DNA from: Hyphomicrobiales bacterium
GTDB taxonomy: Bacteria; Pseudomonadota; Alphaproteobacteria; Rhizobiales; Rhizobiaceae
Length of the DNA: 64,000 nucleotides
Assembly: GCA_900468805.1 (NCBI GenBank)
Contig: UEIF01000018.1
Coordinates: forward strand, 1-64,000
Reading direction: 5' to 3'
Positions within the stretch are counted from its first letter, which is position 1. Each line of letters opens with the position of its first letter. The notes beneath the pieces are model-generated. The model was given only the letters and a program-made list of their open reading frames with translations. It had not been told where the DNA came from and did no database searches. Shown in pieces: positions 18,131 to 27,146 of this stretch. The translations under genes and the position numbers were made by a program.

Positions 18131-18367
18131 ATGCCCATAGTCACCGTACAGGTAACCCGTGAAGGCACAGCACCTGATCGCAGCTCGGTTACCCCCGACG
18201 AAAAGGTCGCCATCATCGCGGGCGTCAGCCAAGTCATGCTCGACGTCCTCAACAAGCCGCTCGAATCGACCTACGTGGTAATCGAAGAGGTCGAGCTCGA
18301 CAACTGGGGCTGGGGCGGCCTTCCAACCGTCCAGTACCGGAAAAAGAAGGCCGAGGGAAAAGGCTGA
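18131..18367 (+). CDS. 4-oxalocrotonate tautomerase-family protein
   Basis: 78 residues. Pro1 after the initiator Met (MPIVTVQVTREG) is the catalytic base of this family. The helix KVAIIAGVSQVMLDVLNKP and strand STYVVIEEVELDNWGWGG match small tautomerases annotated with dehalogenase or isomerase activity. AGGAGATTACG precedes the ATG. Last gene of the SDR operon; the trio resembles reactive-carbonyl or quinone-handling sets. Confidence 0.9.
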   Translation: MPIVTVQVTREGTAPDRSSVTPDEKVAIIAGVSQVMLDVLNKPLESTYVVIEEVELDNWGWGGLPTVQYRKKKAEGKG

Positions 18368-18559
18368 CACAAAACTATCGCTTTGATTGGGACTTTTGCG
18401 AACATGGCTCCGCCACACGCGGTTACGCCGCAAAGTCCTCAAAGCGGTCGTTTAGGGAAACCGTGGCCGGGACCGACAACCCCGCGAGGAGGATCGGTCA
18501 ACCATCCAGCCACGCAGCGAGGCCGTCCAGCGTCTGCAACCCATACTCACCGCGCCGAA

Positions 18560-19170
18560 ACCGACGACCACTTGGCGGCGTTCGCGGCTCGGGTCCGACC
18601 AGACGCTTGAAAACCCGTTCGGCCCCGACTGGTCGCGCTTGGTCGGTCCTATGTCGTCACAAGGACGTTCCGGGAGCACATGCTCAAGGCACCAGCGGCA
18701 AAGGCACCGCGGGCATGGACGATGAGTATGCCAAGGACTACTTCGCCAACATTCGCGCCGGGATCATGGGGGCCGGCAAGTTCGGGCTGCACAACCATCC
18801 CGATGATCGGAACTGGAAAGGGTGGTGGGGTGACAAGCCGCCATTCAACCGCCCGGTCTTTGTCTGCACACGCCGCGGCTTCCAACGAGATGGCTGGAGG
18901 CACCACGTTCCACTTCCTCGCGGCGGCCCCGGTTGATGCGCTGCAGCAGGCCGTGACAGCCGCGAACGGCAAAGGACGTGTGGAGAGGTGGCGGACCAAC
19001 CATGGTTCGGGACTATCTGAAGGCCTGTGGACCGCCTGCATGTTGCCGTTACCCCAATTCTATTGATGAGGGGCATACGCCTCTGGGACGAGTTACGCGG
19101 GCTGGAAGCCGGCTACACCGTCAAGTCGGAAACGGCGAGAGCGGCACTGTCCACATCACGTTCCAGCGCT
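18560..19170 (+). pseudogene. Dihydrofolate-reductase-family (RibD C-terminal) protein, frameshifted
   Basis: Collinear pieces: LGSDQTLENPFGPDW, then AHAQGTSGKGTAGMDDEYAK, DYFANIRAGIMGAGKFG, WKGWWGDKPPFNRPVFVCT. After a shift SNEMAGGTTFHFLAAAP and QQAVTAANGKGRV follow; after another, GGGPTMVRDYLKA and DRLHVAVTPILLMRGIRLWD with EAGYTVKSETA. Together they match a YyaP/YwjB-like reductase-fold protein. At least four frame changes. Confidence 0.75.
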
Positions 19171-19727
19171 AGCGGCCAGCCCGTGATTGATGGCGCTCAT
19201 GGACCGCCCAACGGTCCCTGGCTGCGTTCCCCTTTTTGCCTCGGACGATGCCCACTCTTACAAAGTCCAATTCCGACGCAGACCGACCGCACTCTCCCAC
19301 GGCTCCGTCGATCGCGATGACGGCGGCGAGAGTGAAGGATAGTGCTCCCGGGGAATATCGTAATAATCTTGCACTGATGTAGGACGCGGCGTGATGAACC
19401 CGAGGCGATGGTGCGAATACTCACGAGCGACAACCTCCGTGGTATACCCTGCTCTCAGAGTCCGGCGCGACGTGGTGTCCTACGTTGAGTTTCACATCCG
19501 AACGTTTTTGAACCCCAGCGCTCAACAAGCGCTGCTACGCGCACGTTACGGACGACGACGTCATGCAGGCACTGCAGCGAAGCGCCCAGCCCCGGGAAGA
19601 GTCCCGAAGTAGCGTGGACATCTCGGACTAACTGACTGGTCCCGCAGGTGAATTCGGATCGGCAGCCGGTTTCTCGTAAAACACCCAGGTCATTGGTTCG
19701 AGTCCCTTCAAGAGCAAGTACTCGAAC
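19171..19727. other. No gene recognised
   Basis: Short open frames on both strands, none with family resemblance or a ribosome site. A stretch near 19690 (GGTTCGAGTCC) resembles a tRNA T-arm but lacks the rest of a cloverleaf. The right end is the 3' flank of the GntR gene. Confidence 0.4.
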
Positions 19728-20450
19728 TCAGCGCTCGGGCATTCGACTGCCGAGGACAAATTGGTAGCGCTCCGGTCGAATAAAAAATTCAGACTTTTCG
19801 GCACAAGCGCCGGTTTCGAAATAGGAGCTTCGTCCGAGCACAAGCAGGACCGCATTTTCCACCGCTCCGATCAGCGACGTTATCCGAGGCGAGACGGCAC
19901 GTGCCCCGATCGCGATCTCGGCGGAGACAATGTCTACACCGGCTCTGTCTTTGAGAAGTGTATAAGTCGGTTGCTGTTCGGCGAACTCTCGCTGCAGATC
20001 CGACATGAAGGCTGGCAAGAGGCTTCGGCCCAATGCAATTGGTTCGTCATTCACCACATGAAGCCGCTCAAGAAGCGCACATTTCGTTCCGAACAGCGAG
20101 GTGAAAGCTGATGGCGTTTCAATGGCGCTCAGTTCGATAATGCGCATGGTGGCATCGAAGCCTTGGACTTTCAGCGACTCGTGAAAGCTACGCAGCGTAT
20201 CGATCTGATGGCGCACCTGCTTGCCGGCCACGAAAGTGCCCTTGCCTTTCCGGCGCTCGATCAGCCCATCCTTATCGAGCTGTTCGAGCGCCAGCCGGAC
20301 GGTGACGCGACTGACCGTGAAGCGTGCCATAATCTGCGATTCCGACGGGAGCCGCCCGGAGGGCTCGTATACGCCTTCGGTGATTTCGGCACGAAGGCGA
20401 TCTGCGATCTGCAGGTACATAGCCACCGGGTTGTTCCGTATGAGACTCAT
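19728..20450 (-). CDS. GntR-family regulator, HutC subfamily (UTRA domain)
   Basis: 240 residues. N-terminal winged HTH: YLQIADRLRAEITEGVYEP, GRLPSESQIMARFTVSRVTV and RLALEQLDKDGLIERRKGKG. The UTRA ligand-binding domain follows (LERLHVVNDEPIALGRSLLP, SEFFIRPERYQFV). It is divergent from the ABC/PHP operon with 156 bp between starts, so it is the likely local, substrate-responsive repressor. GGAAGATAG precedes the ATG. Intact. Confidence 0.93.
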   Translation of the reverse strand: MSLIRNNPVAMYLQIADRLRAEITEGVYEPSGRLPSESQIMARFTVSRVTVRLALEQLDKDGLIERRKGKGTFVAGKQVRHQIDTLRSFHESLKVQGFDATMRIIELSAIETPSAFTSLFGTKCALLERLHVVNDEPIALGRSLLPAFMSDLQREFAEQQPTYTLLKDRAGVDIVSAEIAIGARAVSPRITSLIGAVENAVLLVLGRSSYFETGACAEKSEFFIRPERYQFVLGSRMPER

Positions 20451-20553
20451 CTATCTTCCATTGGGTCGAAATGACCACGGAGCAACAAAGCTTTGGAATA
20501 GCGTTCCCTATTGCTGCCACACAAGGGGAATTCTTCACATTGATAACCTGTAT

Positions 20554-20559
20554 TATAAT
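20554..20559 (+). promoter_or_regulatory. Candidate -10 element of the ABC/PHP operon
   Basis: TATAAT within an unusually AT-rich 35-bp patch (20537-20571) between GntR and the ABC ATPase gene; ATTATAAT is itself palindromic. No good -35 is visible at 16-18 bp (TTCTTC at 20531 is the nearest), which fits an activator- or repressor-governed promoter. The GntR site probably overlaps here. Confidence 0.4.
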
Positions 20560-20606
20560 GTATTAAAAATTAGGGCAACTCCAATCCAGGGTCGTCCTAA
20601 GGCAGC

Positions 20607-21422
20607 ATGGCATCTCCAGCTACACCACGGCAGATTTCATCCGGCGCCGCCTTTTCGGTGGACGGTATGTCTTTCGCATATCCCCAAAACCGGCGCGGCA
20701 TATTCGAACGGTTTTCGCTGAAAGCTCGCCCGGGAGAATTCGTGGCGATCCTCGGTCCGTCCGGTTGTGGCAAGTCAACGCTCCTTAATCTTCTCTCGGG
20801 CTTCCTGCGCCCGCAATCGGGGCATATCACCATAGATTGCGCGCCTGTTGTGCCGGAGCATCCGGTCCTCGGATATGTATTTCAGTCGCCAAACCTCTTC
20901 CCTTGGCTGAGCGTGCTGGAAAACGTCCGCTTTGGCCTGCGCATGAATCGCCGTGGATCGTCCCAAGAGCAGCGAGCCGTCGCGCTGCATTTTCTGCGGC
21001 TCGTCGGTCTGGAAGAGCAGGCGCATGAGCCGCCTCACCGATTGTCGGGCGGCCAGCGTCAACGGGTTGCGCTGGCGCGCTCACTGGCGCTCGAGCCGCG
21101 TCTTCTGCTCATGGATGAACCATTCGCAGCGCTCGACGCCATGACGCGTGCATCCCTTAACGACGAATTGCTTCGCATCTGGTCGAGCTTGGGCAAGACC
21201 GTCCTGTTCATCACTCATGACATCGACGAAGCGATCTATCTCGCCGACAGGGTTCTCGTCCTCGGGCTGCCGCCGGCAGGCATCACCGCCGAAGTGGCGA
21301 TCGATCTGCCGCGTCCTCGCGATCAGCGTGGCACGAGAGCCAATCCGCTCTTCGCAGAACTGCGCGAACGGCTCGGCGAGGAAATCGCCAAGGTCATGAC
21401 CAGCAATCAACGCGTTACCTGA
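20607..21422 (+). CDS. ABC transporter ATPase (SsuB/TauB/NrtD type)
   Basis: 271 residues. Walker A GPSGCGKST, Q-loop VFQSPNLFPWL, signature LSGGQRQRVALARSL, Walker B LLLMDEPFAALD and H-loop FITHDIDEAIYLAD are all present. It belongs to the nitrate/sulfonate/taurine (NitT/TauT) class. AAGG precedes ATG 20607 weakly. First gene of a four-gene operon; 13 bp to the next start. Confidence 0.95.
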   Translation: MASPATPRQISSGAAFSVDGMSFAYPQNRRGIFERFSLKARPGEFVAILGPSGCGKSTLLNLLSGFLRPQSGHITIDCAPVVPEHPVLGYVFQSPNLFPWLSVLENVRFGLRMNRRGSSQEQRAVALHFLRLVGLEEQAHEPPHRLSGGQRQRVALARSLALEPRLLLMDEPFAALDAMTRASLNDELLRIWSSLGKTVLFITHDIDEAIYLADRVLVLGLPPAGITAEVAIDLPRPRDQRGTRANPLFAELRERLGEEIAKVMTSNQRVT

Positions 21423-21435
21423 AGGGGAGCATCCG

Positions 21436-22431
21436 ATGAAACACATTCTGCCTGCAGTTCTTCTCGCCCTTGCAGCGGCTCTGCCCGCCCATGCCGAGGA
21501 TCCGCGGCCGCTTCGCATTGGCTGGGTCCAGGCCATGGCGAATGCGCCTGCCCTGATCGCCGAGGAGAAAGGCTATTTTCGGGACGAGGGCTTGAACGTC
21601 GAACTCAAGGGTTTCGGCGATGGTCCCGTCATCCAGCAGGCAGTGGCCGCAGGCGAAATCGATGTGGCCTATATCGGCGCGCCCCCGGTCTATCAATGGG
21701 CAGCGCGCGGGCTCGACGCGAAGATCATCGCCAAGGTCAACTATGGTCAGGCAGCGGTTATCGCAAAGGCGGACGGCCCCATCCACGCGCTTTCCGACCT
21801 TAAGGGCAAGAGGCTTGCCGGCGTCAACAAGGGCAGCGGCATGGACGTGCTGCTGCGCGGGTATGTTCTGAAAGAGGCCGCCGGCCTCAACCCGGACACC
21901 GATCTTGCACTGTCGCAAATGCCCGTGGGCAATATGAACGCCGCCCTCGATACCGGCGTCGTCGATGCAGCCTTTTTATGGGAGCCCTTCATCAGCCAAT
22001 CGGTGCTCCGCGGTGCAGGTCGCGTCGTCTTCGACGTCAACGGCGCTCTGCCCGGTTATCCCTGGTACGTCGTGGCAGCGCCCGCCAAGACACTGAAGGA
22101 ACGCCCGGATGATCTCGTGAAACTGTTGCGGGCGAATTCGAAGGCCATCGCCTTTCTGCGAGAGCACCCTGAAGAGGCCGACCGGATCATCGCCCGAAGC
22201 TTTAAGCTGGAATCCCTGAAGGCCGCGGACGGAAGCGTGGTGCCACCGGAAGCGATCGTCGCGGAGGCGAGGAAGCGCCTTGGGTGGTCGGCGGAAATCG
22301 AGCCGTCCGACCGTGCCTTCATCCAGCGGCTCATCGACTACTCGGTCGCCCTCGGCTTTCTCGACAAGCGCCTGAATGTCGACGACATTATTGACGACAG
22401 CTTCGCGGCAAAAGCGGCGGCTCAACGATGA
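21436..22431 (+). CDS. ABC substrate-binding protein, NitT/TauT (SsuA-like)
   Basis: 331 residues with a signal peptide (MKHILPAVLLALAAALPAHA), hence periplasmic. Class II binding fold: LRIGWVQAMANAPALIAEEK, GYFRDEGLNVELKGFGDGPV, VAYIGAPPVYQWAARG, SDLKGKRLAGVNKGSGMDVL, VDAAFLWEPFISQSVL. GGGGAGCATCCG precedes the ATG. Ligand cannot be read from the sequence; the class binds sulfonates, taurine, nitrate, pyrimidine precursors or phthalate. The enzyme encoded downstream suggests an ester- or phosphoester-like organic solute (inference). Confidence 0.93.
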   Translation: MKHILPAVLLALAAALPAHAEDPRPLRIGWVQAMANAPALIAEEKGYFRDEGLNVELKGFGDGPVIQQAVAAGEIDVAYIGAPPVYQWAARGLDAKIIAKVNYGQAAVIAKADGPIHALSDLKGKRLAGVNKGSGMDVLLRGYVLKEAAGLNPDTDLALSQMPVGNMNAALDTGVVDAAFLWEPFISQSVLRGAGRVVFDVNGALPGYPWYVVAAPAKTLKERPDDLVKLLRANSKAIAFLREHPEEADRIIARSFKLESLKAADGSVVPPEAIVAEARKRLGWSAEIEPSDRAFIQRLIDYSVALGFLDKRLNVDDIIDDSFAAKAAAQR

Positions 22432-22441
22432 GATCCGATCG

Positions 22442-23212
22442 ATGAAGACGTTGGCAGCGCGGCTGCGTTTTCCGCAACCGTCCTGGCGCTGGGCAGCGCT
22501 TCCGTTCCTGATTGTCGTGTGGTGCCTCGCGGCAAGCCGCGTTCCCTCCTATGTGCTGCCGCAGCCGTGGGACGTGGCGGCCGAAGGGCTCCGCTGGATC
22601 CGGTCGGGCGAGCTGGGCCGCCAGGTCATGGCGAGCTTGTTGCGGGAATTCGGCGGCTTCGGCGCAGCCGTCGTGGCTGCCGTGCTCATCGGCGTGTCCG
22701 CCGGGCTTTGGCGGCCGTTTCGCGAATTCGCCCAGCCGCTGCTCGGTCTTTTCATGGCCATCCCTCCGATCGCCTGGGCGCCGCTGTCGCTGATCTTCTT
22801 CGGCCTCGGATATCTCTCGATCGCGGTCGTCATATTCATCGCATCGGCCTTTCCGATGGCGCTGACGATCCAGGAAGGGGTGCTTTCCATCAACAGCGGC
22901 GAGGTGCGTGCAGCACGCATCCTGGGAGCCAGACGGCTGCAATTGCTGGCCCACGTATATCTTCCCGCCTCTCTCCCTTTCCTCACGGCCGCATTGCGAA
23001 TCGGTTTTGCCCAGGCATGGCGCGCGCTTGTCGCGGCCGAGATGATCGGCGCATCTCAAGGGATCGGCTGGATGGTCTCCATGGGCGGGCAGCTCGGCAA
23101 TTCGGCGCAGGTGCTCCTCGGCATCACGCTGATTGGACTGACCGCGTGGCTGATGGAGAGCCTCGTGTTTCGACGGATAGAGCGCCGCTACGAAGGCTGG
23201 CGCGGACAATAA
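22442..23212 (+). CDS. ABC transporter permease (SsuC-like)
   Basis: 256 residues with about six membrane helices. The EAA loop that contacts the ATPase reads SINSGEVRAARILGARRLQL, followed by HVYLPASLPFLTAALRIGFA. ATG 22442 lies 10 bp after the binding-protein stop; an earlier frame start (22376) overlaps that gene and is less likely. Forms the importer with the two preceding products. Confidence 0.93.
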   Translation: MKTLAARLRFPQPSWRWAALPFLIVVWCLAASRVPSYVLPQPWDVAAEGLRWIRSGELGRQVMASLLREFGGFGAAVVAAVLIGVSAGLWRPFREFAQPLLGLFMAIPPIAWAPLSLIFFGLGYLSIAVVIFIASAFPMALTIQEGVLSINSGEVRAARILGARRLQLLAHVYLPASLPFLTAALRIGFAQAWRALVAAEMIGASQGIGWMVSMGGQLGNSAQVLLGITLIGLTAWLMESLVFRRIERRYEGWRGQ

Positions 23213-23224
23213 CGGACATTTCCC

Positions 23225-25594
23225 ATGACAGAGATTTTACCGCACAAGATGTTTCAAACCAGCACCCATTCTCCGACGGGGCTTGCCGATCATTTCGACA
23301 CTCTGCCCTTTCTCGGCCGCCTGACCTGCCAGAGGCAGACGTTGACGGCCGGTGAGTGGACTGAATTGGAGCTCGTTTATGAGGTCGGCGCTGTCGGTCT
23401 CGCAGACGGAGCATGGCTGAAGCTCGCCTTCAAGTTCTATTCCGATTGGGCGCTGTTCCAGACAACGGACCCGACGGCCGCCAACTATGTTTCCGCCGAA
23501 TATCACGCCGGCCCTCTGGTCCCGGGGCAAAGCCCGAGCACGGTTCAGGCACTGAAAGTGCGTTTCGATCAGAAGGGACATGAACGTCCCTTCCAGAAGG
23601 CTGTCATCATCGACGTGGTCGACGGCTATCTCAATCCCGGCGACAGGATCGTCATCCGCCTGGGCGATCGGCGCCAGGGCGGCGGCGGCACCCGTGTGCA
23701 GACTTTCGTGGAGAAGGCGTTCCGTTTCCGGCTGTTCGTCGATCCGCTGGGCAGCTCGAAATTTGCGGAAGTGCCAGGCGACTGCAAACTGGAAATCGCG
23801 GCCGGCCAGCCGTATGCCCTTCAGGTCATCGCCCCGCGGCTGGTCGGCCTCGGTCAATCCTTCGATACGATCGTGCGCGTCGACGACATATGGGGGAACA
23901 CCTGCCATGATCGCGACCTGCAGGGAATGCTCGTCATTACCGCCCCGGATGGCAGGCAGCGAACGGAGCCAGTGGCATTCGCGGGGGAAGGCTGGGCATT
24001 CGCGCGGATTTCCGGCCTTTCCTCTGCCGAGGCCGGCGAATGGAAATTGGAAGCATGGCTGAACGGCGAACCCTCCGTCGCCGCGGGTGTCGCCTATGTC
24101 CAGAGCGAAGAGGGCGCCTTGCGCCCTCTCTATGCGGATCTGCACGTCCATTCCGACGACACCGTCGGCACCAATGACGCGACCTACAATCTCACCTATG
24201 GACGTGATATCGCCGGGCTTGACGTGGTGGGCTACACCGTCAACGACTTCAACATCACTGAGGCGAATTGGGACAAGGCCGTGGAGATCATCCACGATCT
24301 CAACGAGCCCGGTCGCTTCGTCTGCTATCCGGGCACCGAATGGTGCGGCAACTCCGCTGCCGGCGGCGACCGCAACATCGTCTTCCTGCGCGACGGCAAG
24401 CCCCGGTTTCCCTTCGACGAGCAGGGGCGCTCCCTTCGCTCTTTCGAATGGAACGAGACGACGGCGGGAGCGATCCGTCCTGGGATATGGCCGGTCGATA
24501 GGCTCTATGGCGCCTATGAGGATGATCCGGAGGGCCATTTGCTGATCCCGCATGTGGGTGGCAGGCGCTGCATTCTGGACTGGAACCATCCTGAGCTGGA
24601 ACGACTGATCGAGATTGGCTCCGCCTGGGGACAATTCCATTGGCTCTACGCTGACGCTCTCGCTCGCGGATACAGGGTCGGCGCTTCCGCAGCCAGCGAC
24701 GAACACCAGGGCCGTTGTGGCGGTGGTGCGCCAGCGACCGGGACATTTGGTGCGCGCGGCGGGCTTACCGGCGTCATTGCCGATCGTTTCGATCGCTCCG
24801 GCGTTGGCCGCGCGCTTCGGGCGAGACGCACTTTTGCCACGACTGGCGAACGGAGTTTTGCGGTTCTGTCCCAGGGAAAACACTTCATGGGCGAGGTGTT
24901 CAGCGCCGAGTCCGAAGAGCCGCTATCTTACCGCCTGCTCGGCCATTCCGGCTGGGAGGAGGTTCAGCTCTTCGACGGCGATCGCGTTGTTTGGCGACGC
25001 GATCTACATACCGAAGCCGGGCTCAGTGAGCAGAGTGTGCGTATCCGCTTCGGCGGCGCGCGTATCAAGGATCGCTATCGGGCGGCCTATTGGAGCGGCG
25101 AGGTAGCTGTCACAGGTGCAGCGCTGCTGGACGTGCATGGGGTCGGTTTCGATCATCCCGAACAAAGCGTGTGGCGCACTGGGCTCGGCACCCTCGGCTT
25201 CAGGACGGCAACACATGGCGACGTCGACGGAATCGAACTGACGCTTTCCGACCTGCGCGACGCGCGCATCGCCATCGCCGCGAAGCTCCACGGCTACAGC
25301 AAGATCGGAGATCCGCTGCAGCCGCTGCCACATGTTCATGCTCCCGAAGTGTTGCTGGAGGCAAGCGGAAACGAGCTGATCGAAAAAGGCCTCATCTCGG
25401 TCGATCTTCCGGGGGTCGAGCTTAGGCTTCTGTTGGAGCGCATCACCGATCACACCTTGCCGCGCGATCTCTCAGGCGAGATACCGATTGCCGAACTCGG
25501 ATTGCAGGATGGACGCGAACATCCGCTTTTCCTAACAGCGAGACAGAGGGATCAATCCCGTATCTGGACGTCGCCGTTGTTCATGACAGCTTGA
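23225..25594 (+). CDS. Large PHP/DUF3604-type metallohydrolase with N-terminal beta domains
   Basis: 789 residues. Residues 1-300 look like beta-sandwich domains (WLKLAFKFYSDWALFQTTDP, PYALQVIAPRLVGLGQSFDT). Residues about 300-560 form a PHP-like metal centre: ADLHVHSDDTVG (HxH), YPGTEWCGNS (Glu), LIPHVGGRR (His) and AASDEHQGRCGG (Asp-x-His). This order matches DUF3604/CehA-McbA-type hydrolases, some of which cleave aryl esters or carbamates; phosphoesterases share the fold. The last 200 residues are again beta-rich. No signal peptide is evident, so the substrate is probably imported by the upstream transporter and cleaved in the cytoplasm (inference). No close functional match is recognised. 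Confidence 0.8.
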   Translation: MTEILPHKMFQTSTHSPTGLADHFDTLPFLGRLTCQRQTLTAGEWTELELVYEVGAVGLADGAWLKLAFKFYSDWALFQTTDPTAANYVSAEYHAGPLVPGQSPSTVQALKVRFDQKGHERPFQKAVIIDVVDGYLNPGDRIVIRLGDRRQGGGGTRVQTFVEKAFRFRLFVDPLGSSKFAEVPGDCKLEIAAGQPYALQVIAPRLVGLGQSFDTIVRVDDIWGNTCHDRDLQGMLVITAPDGRQRTEPVAFAGEGWAFARISGLSSAEAGEWKLEAWLNGEPSVAAGVAYVQSEEGALRPLYADLHVHSDDTVGTNDATYNLTYGRDIAGLDVVGYTVNDFNITEANWDKAVEIIHDLNEPGRFVCYPGTEWCGNSAAGGDRNIVFLRDGKPRFPFDEQGRSLRSFEWNETTAGAIRPGIWPVDRLYGAYEDDPEGHLLIPHVGGRRCILDWNHPELERLIEIGSAWGQFHWLYADALARGYRVGASAASDEHQGRCGGGAPATGTFGARGGLTGVIADRFDRSGVGRALRARRTFATTGERSFAVLSQGKHFMGEVFSAESEEPLSYRLLGHSGWEEVQLFDGDRVVWRRDLHTEAGLSEQSVRIRFGGARIKDRYRAAYWSGEVAVTGAALLDVHGVGFDHPEQSVWRTGLGTLGFRTATHGDVDGIELTLSDLRDARIAIAAKLHGYSKIGDPLQPLPHVHAPEVLLEASGNELIEKGLISVDLPGVELRLLLERITDHTLPRDLSGEIPIAELGLQDGREHPLFLTARQRDQSRIWTSPLFMTA

Positions 25595-25599
25595 ACTAA

Positions 25600-26285
25600 G
25601 GGTAGGCCGCAGTCATCCGGAAGGTGGTCGCGTGAGCTGGGCGTCGACTTCGTGAGTGGGTCGACGCCACAGGCGCGGCAAGTCACTATCAGATTGTAAA
25701 TTACAGCGCTGGCCTTGGCTCCCGCGGCGGATCGCTGAACAGCCACGATATTCTTCCGGTGGCAAAACTGTGATGTCGCGTTCCAGAATGTTGCTATCTA
25801 TCGGCATCCTGCCGTCGCTGGTGTAGCGCGTCAGGTAATCGCATGTTCAAAGTGTAGGACAACGCGTCGCCGAGCTTAGTACCCGGCACAACCTTCGGCG
25901 CGATGGCGTCTAGCCACGCCTTTAGGGCGTTCAGGACAGGCAAGCTGTGCTGTTGCCGACGCGGTGAGTGCAGTCAGCCTGCATTTCACCGACGTCGGGC
26001 TTTCGTCTCGCGCCTGCCTTTCGATGTAGAGCTGCTCAAAGAACCTGAGAGCTTGCTCCGGCGGCCGCCACCATTCTTTCTGGTCTTGAGGGCTTCGACG
26101 AAGCGTTGCCTGGAATGGGCCATGCATCCGACATGGGTCGCGCCATCCAATGTGCGCGGTATAGCCATCGCTCACCAATATGCCGCGATAATCACCCAGG
26201 AAGGTCTGAGGGTAATCTGGCCGCGGCCCGGCTGGTACGAAGCCGTTCCCGAAGTGGAATTCCTGGAAGCTAGGAGAGGCGAGGG
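25600..26285 (-). mobile_element. IS66-family transposase remnant
   Basis: Leftward pieces in order: RPDYPQTFLGDYRGILVSDG (DDE region), THVGCMAHSRQRFVEALKT, PEQALRFFEQLYIERQA, PIDSNILERDITV (the NxxER of IS66) and QRSAAGAKASAVIYNLIVTC. Frame changes separate them. Only the C-terminal half of TnpC is left, with no TnpA/TnpB. It ends at 25600, just after the PHP gene. Confidence 0.85.
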
Positions 26286-26289
26286 CAGG

Positions 26290-26849
26290 CGTTACGCACC
26301 TGTCGAGACGGGGTTTGCCGTCAAGACTGCACCTGACGCTCAGCACTGCCTGTCTATGCGGGAAGGTCAGGATCGCGCCGGCGACAGCGTCATCGAACGC
26401 AACCTGCGTAGCGAGGGCTTCGAAGCCCTCATGCCGAGCTATCGCATTGAGGTCCGCCATCATCGTCAGGGCCACTGGATCGAGCGCCGCTTCCCGACCT
26501 TCACCGGATACCTGTTCGTCAACATCGGTCCTCACGATTATCGGGCCGTGGAAGAGGCCGACGGCGTCAGCAAGATCCTGCGCTTCACCAAGCGCTATGA
26601 GGAACGTCAAATGCCGTTCGAGTTTGCTCAGGAGACGATCGACCGGCTTCGGTACATCCAGTTGGAGCAGGAGCAGAACTTCCTGTTCGCGCGGGCTCGT
26701 CGTCGGGGGAAGAAAAGATTGAGCTGCAGCAGCCGATCCGCGTGAAGCGAGGTAATCCCAACACTCGCAGGATTCGCCGGTCGCAGTTCACTGAGCGGCG
26801 GGCGGCTTCTCAGCGAGCCTGTCGTCGCCGTCTTCAGGAGCATTCTTAA
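26290..26849 (+). pseudogene. NusG-like transcription elongation factor, frameshifted and 5'-cut
   Basis: Open frame with a NusG N-terminal domain: ETGFAVKTAPDAQ, VIERNLRSEGFEALMPSYRI, RRFPTFTGYLFVNI, YRAVEEADGVSKILRFTKRY. It stops at 26745, but adding one G to the run of five Gs at 26705 restores EEKIELQQPIRVKRGNPNTR and a basic tail to TAA at 26849. No KOW domain is seen. The frame begins where the IS66 remnant ends, with no good start; ATG 26356 is possible. RfaH-like specialised NusG paralogs in rhizobia are usually tied to surface-polysaccharide or plasmid operons. Confidence 0.65.
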
Positions 26850-27001
26850 CGGAAACGCTGAATGCCTTGAGTAATCTCGTGTGACATTTTGCTTAGGTAT
26901 AACAATCCGGTTATATTCTGCGCACTGATTTGTGGATGTTCAGTGCGCAGGGTCGCCGGTCCACGCGGATAAACAGCAATCCGCACGAGAAATGCGTCTT
27001 C

Positions 27002-27142
27002 CTATCTCAGCCTTTTAGAAAATGCCCAGCCACAAGCAGCTCCAACAGCGATGCCGATCGACATGCCGACAGGAGCATTGTCGAAGAACGTTGCACCCAG
27101 GATCGCGCCAAAGCCGATCCCAATCCCGATTTCCAGTGCCAT
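27002..27142 (-). CDS. Small glycine-zipper membrane protein
   Basis: 46 codons: MALEIGIGIGFGAILGATFF, APVGMSIGIAVGAACGWAFS, KRLR. Two short hydrophobic helices with GxxxG spacing, like other rhizobial glycine-zipper peptides. Its ATG lies 4 bp after the stop of the next upstream frame (27147), suggesting translational coupling. No good ribosome site of its own. Function unknown. Confidence 0.55.
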   Translation of the reverse strand: MALEIGIGIGFGAILGATFFDNAPVGMSIGIAVGAACGWAFSKRLR

Positions 27143-27146
27143 GACA

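Noticed and set aside
16793-18442. 549-codon minus-strand open frame
   Set aside because: Antisense shadow of the SDR, DsbA-like and tautomerase genes, all of which have clear motifs on the plus strand.
19676-19712. GGTTCGAGTCC resembling a tRNA T-arm
   Set aside because: No acceptor, D or anticodon stems could be drawn around it and no CCA-adjacent end fits; treated as chance.
23237-24883. 548-codon minus-strand open frame
   Set aside because: Antisense shadow of the PHP-type hydrolase.
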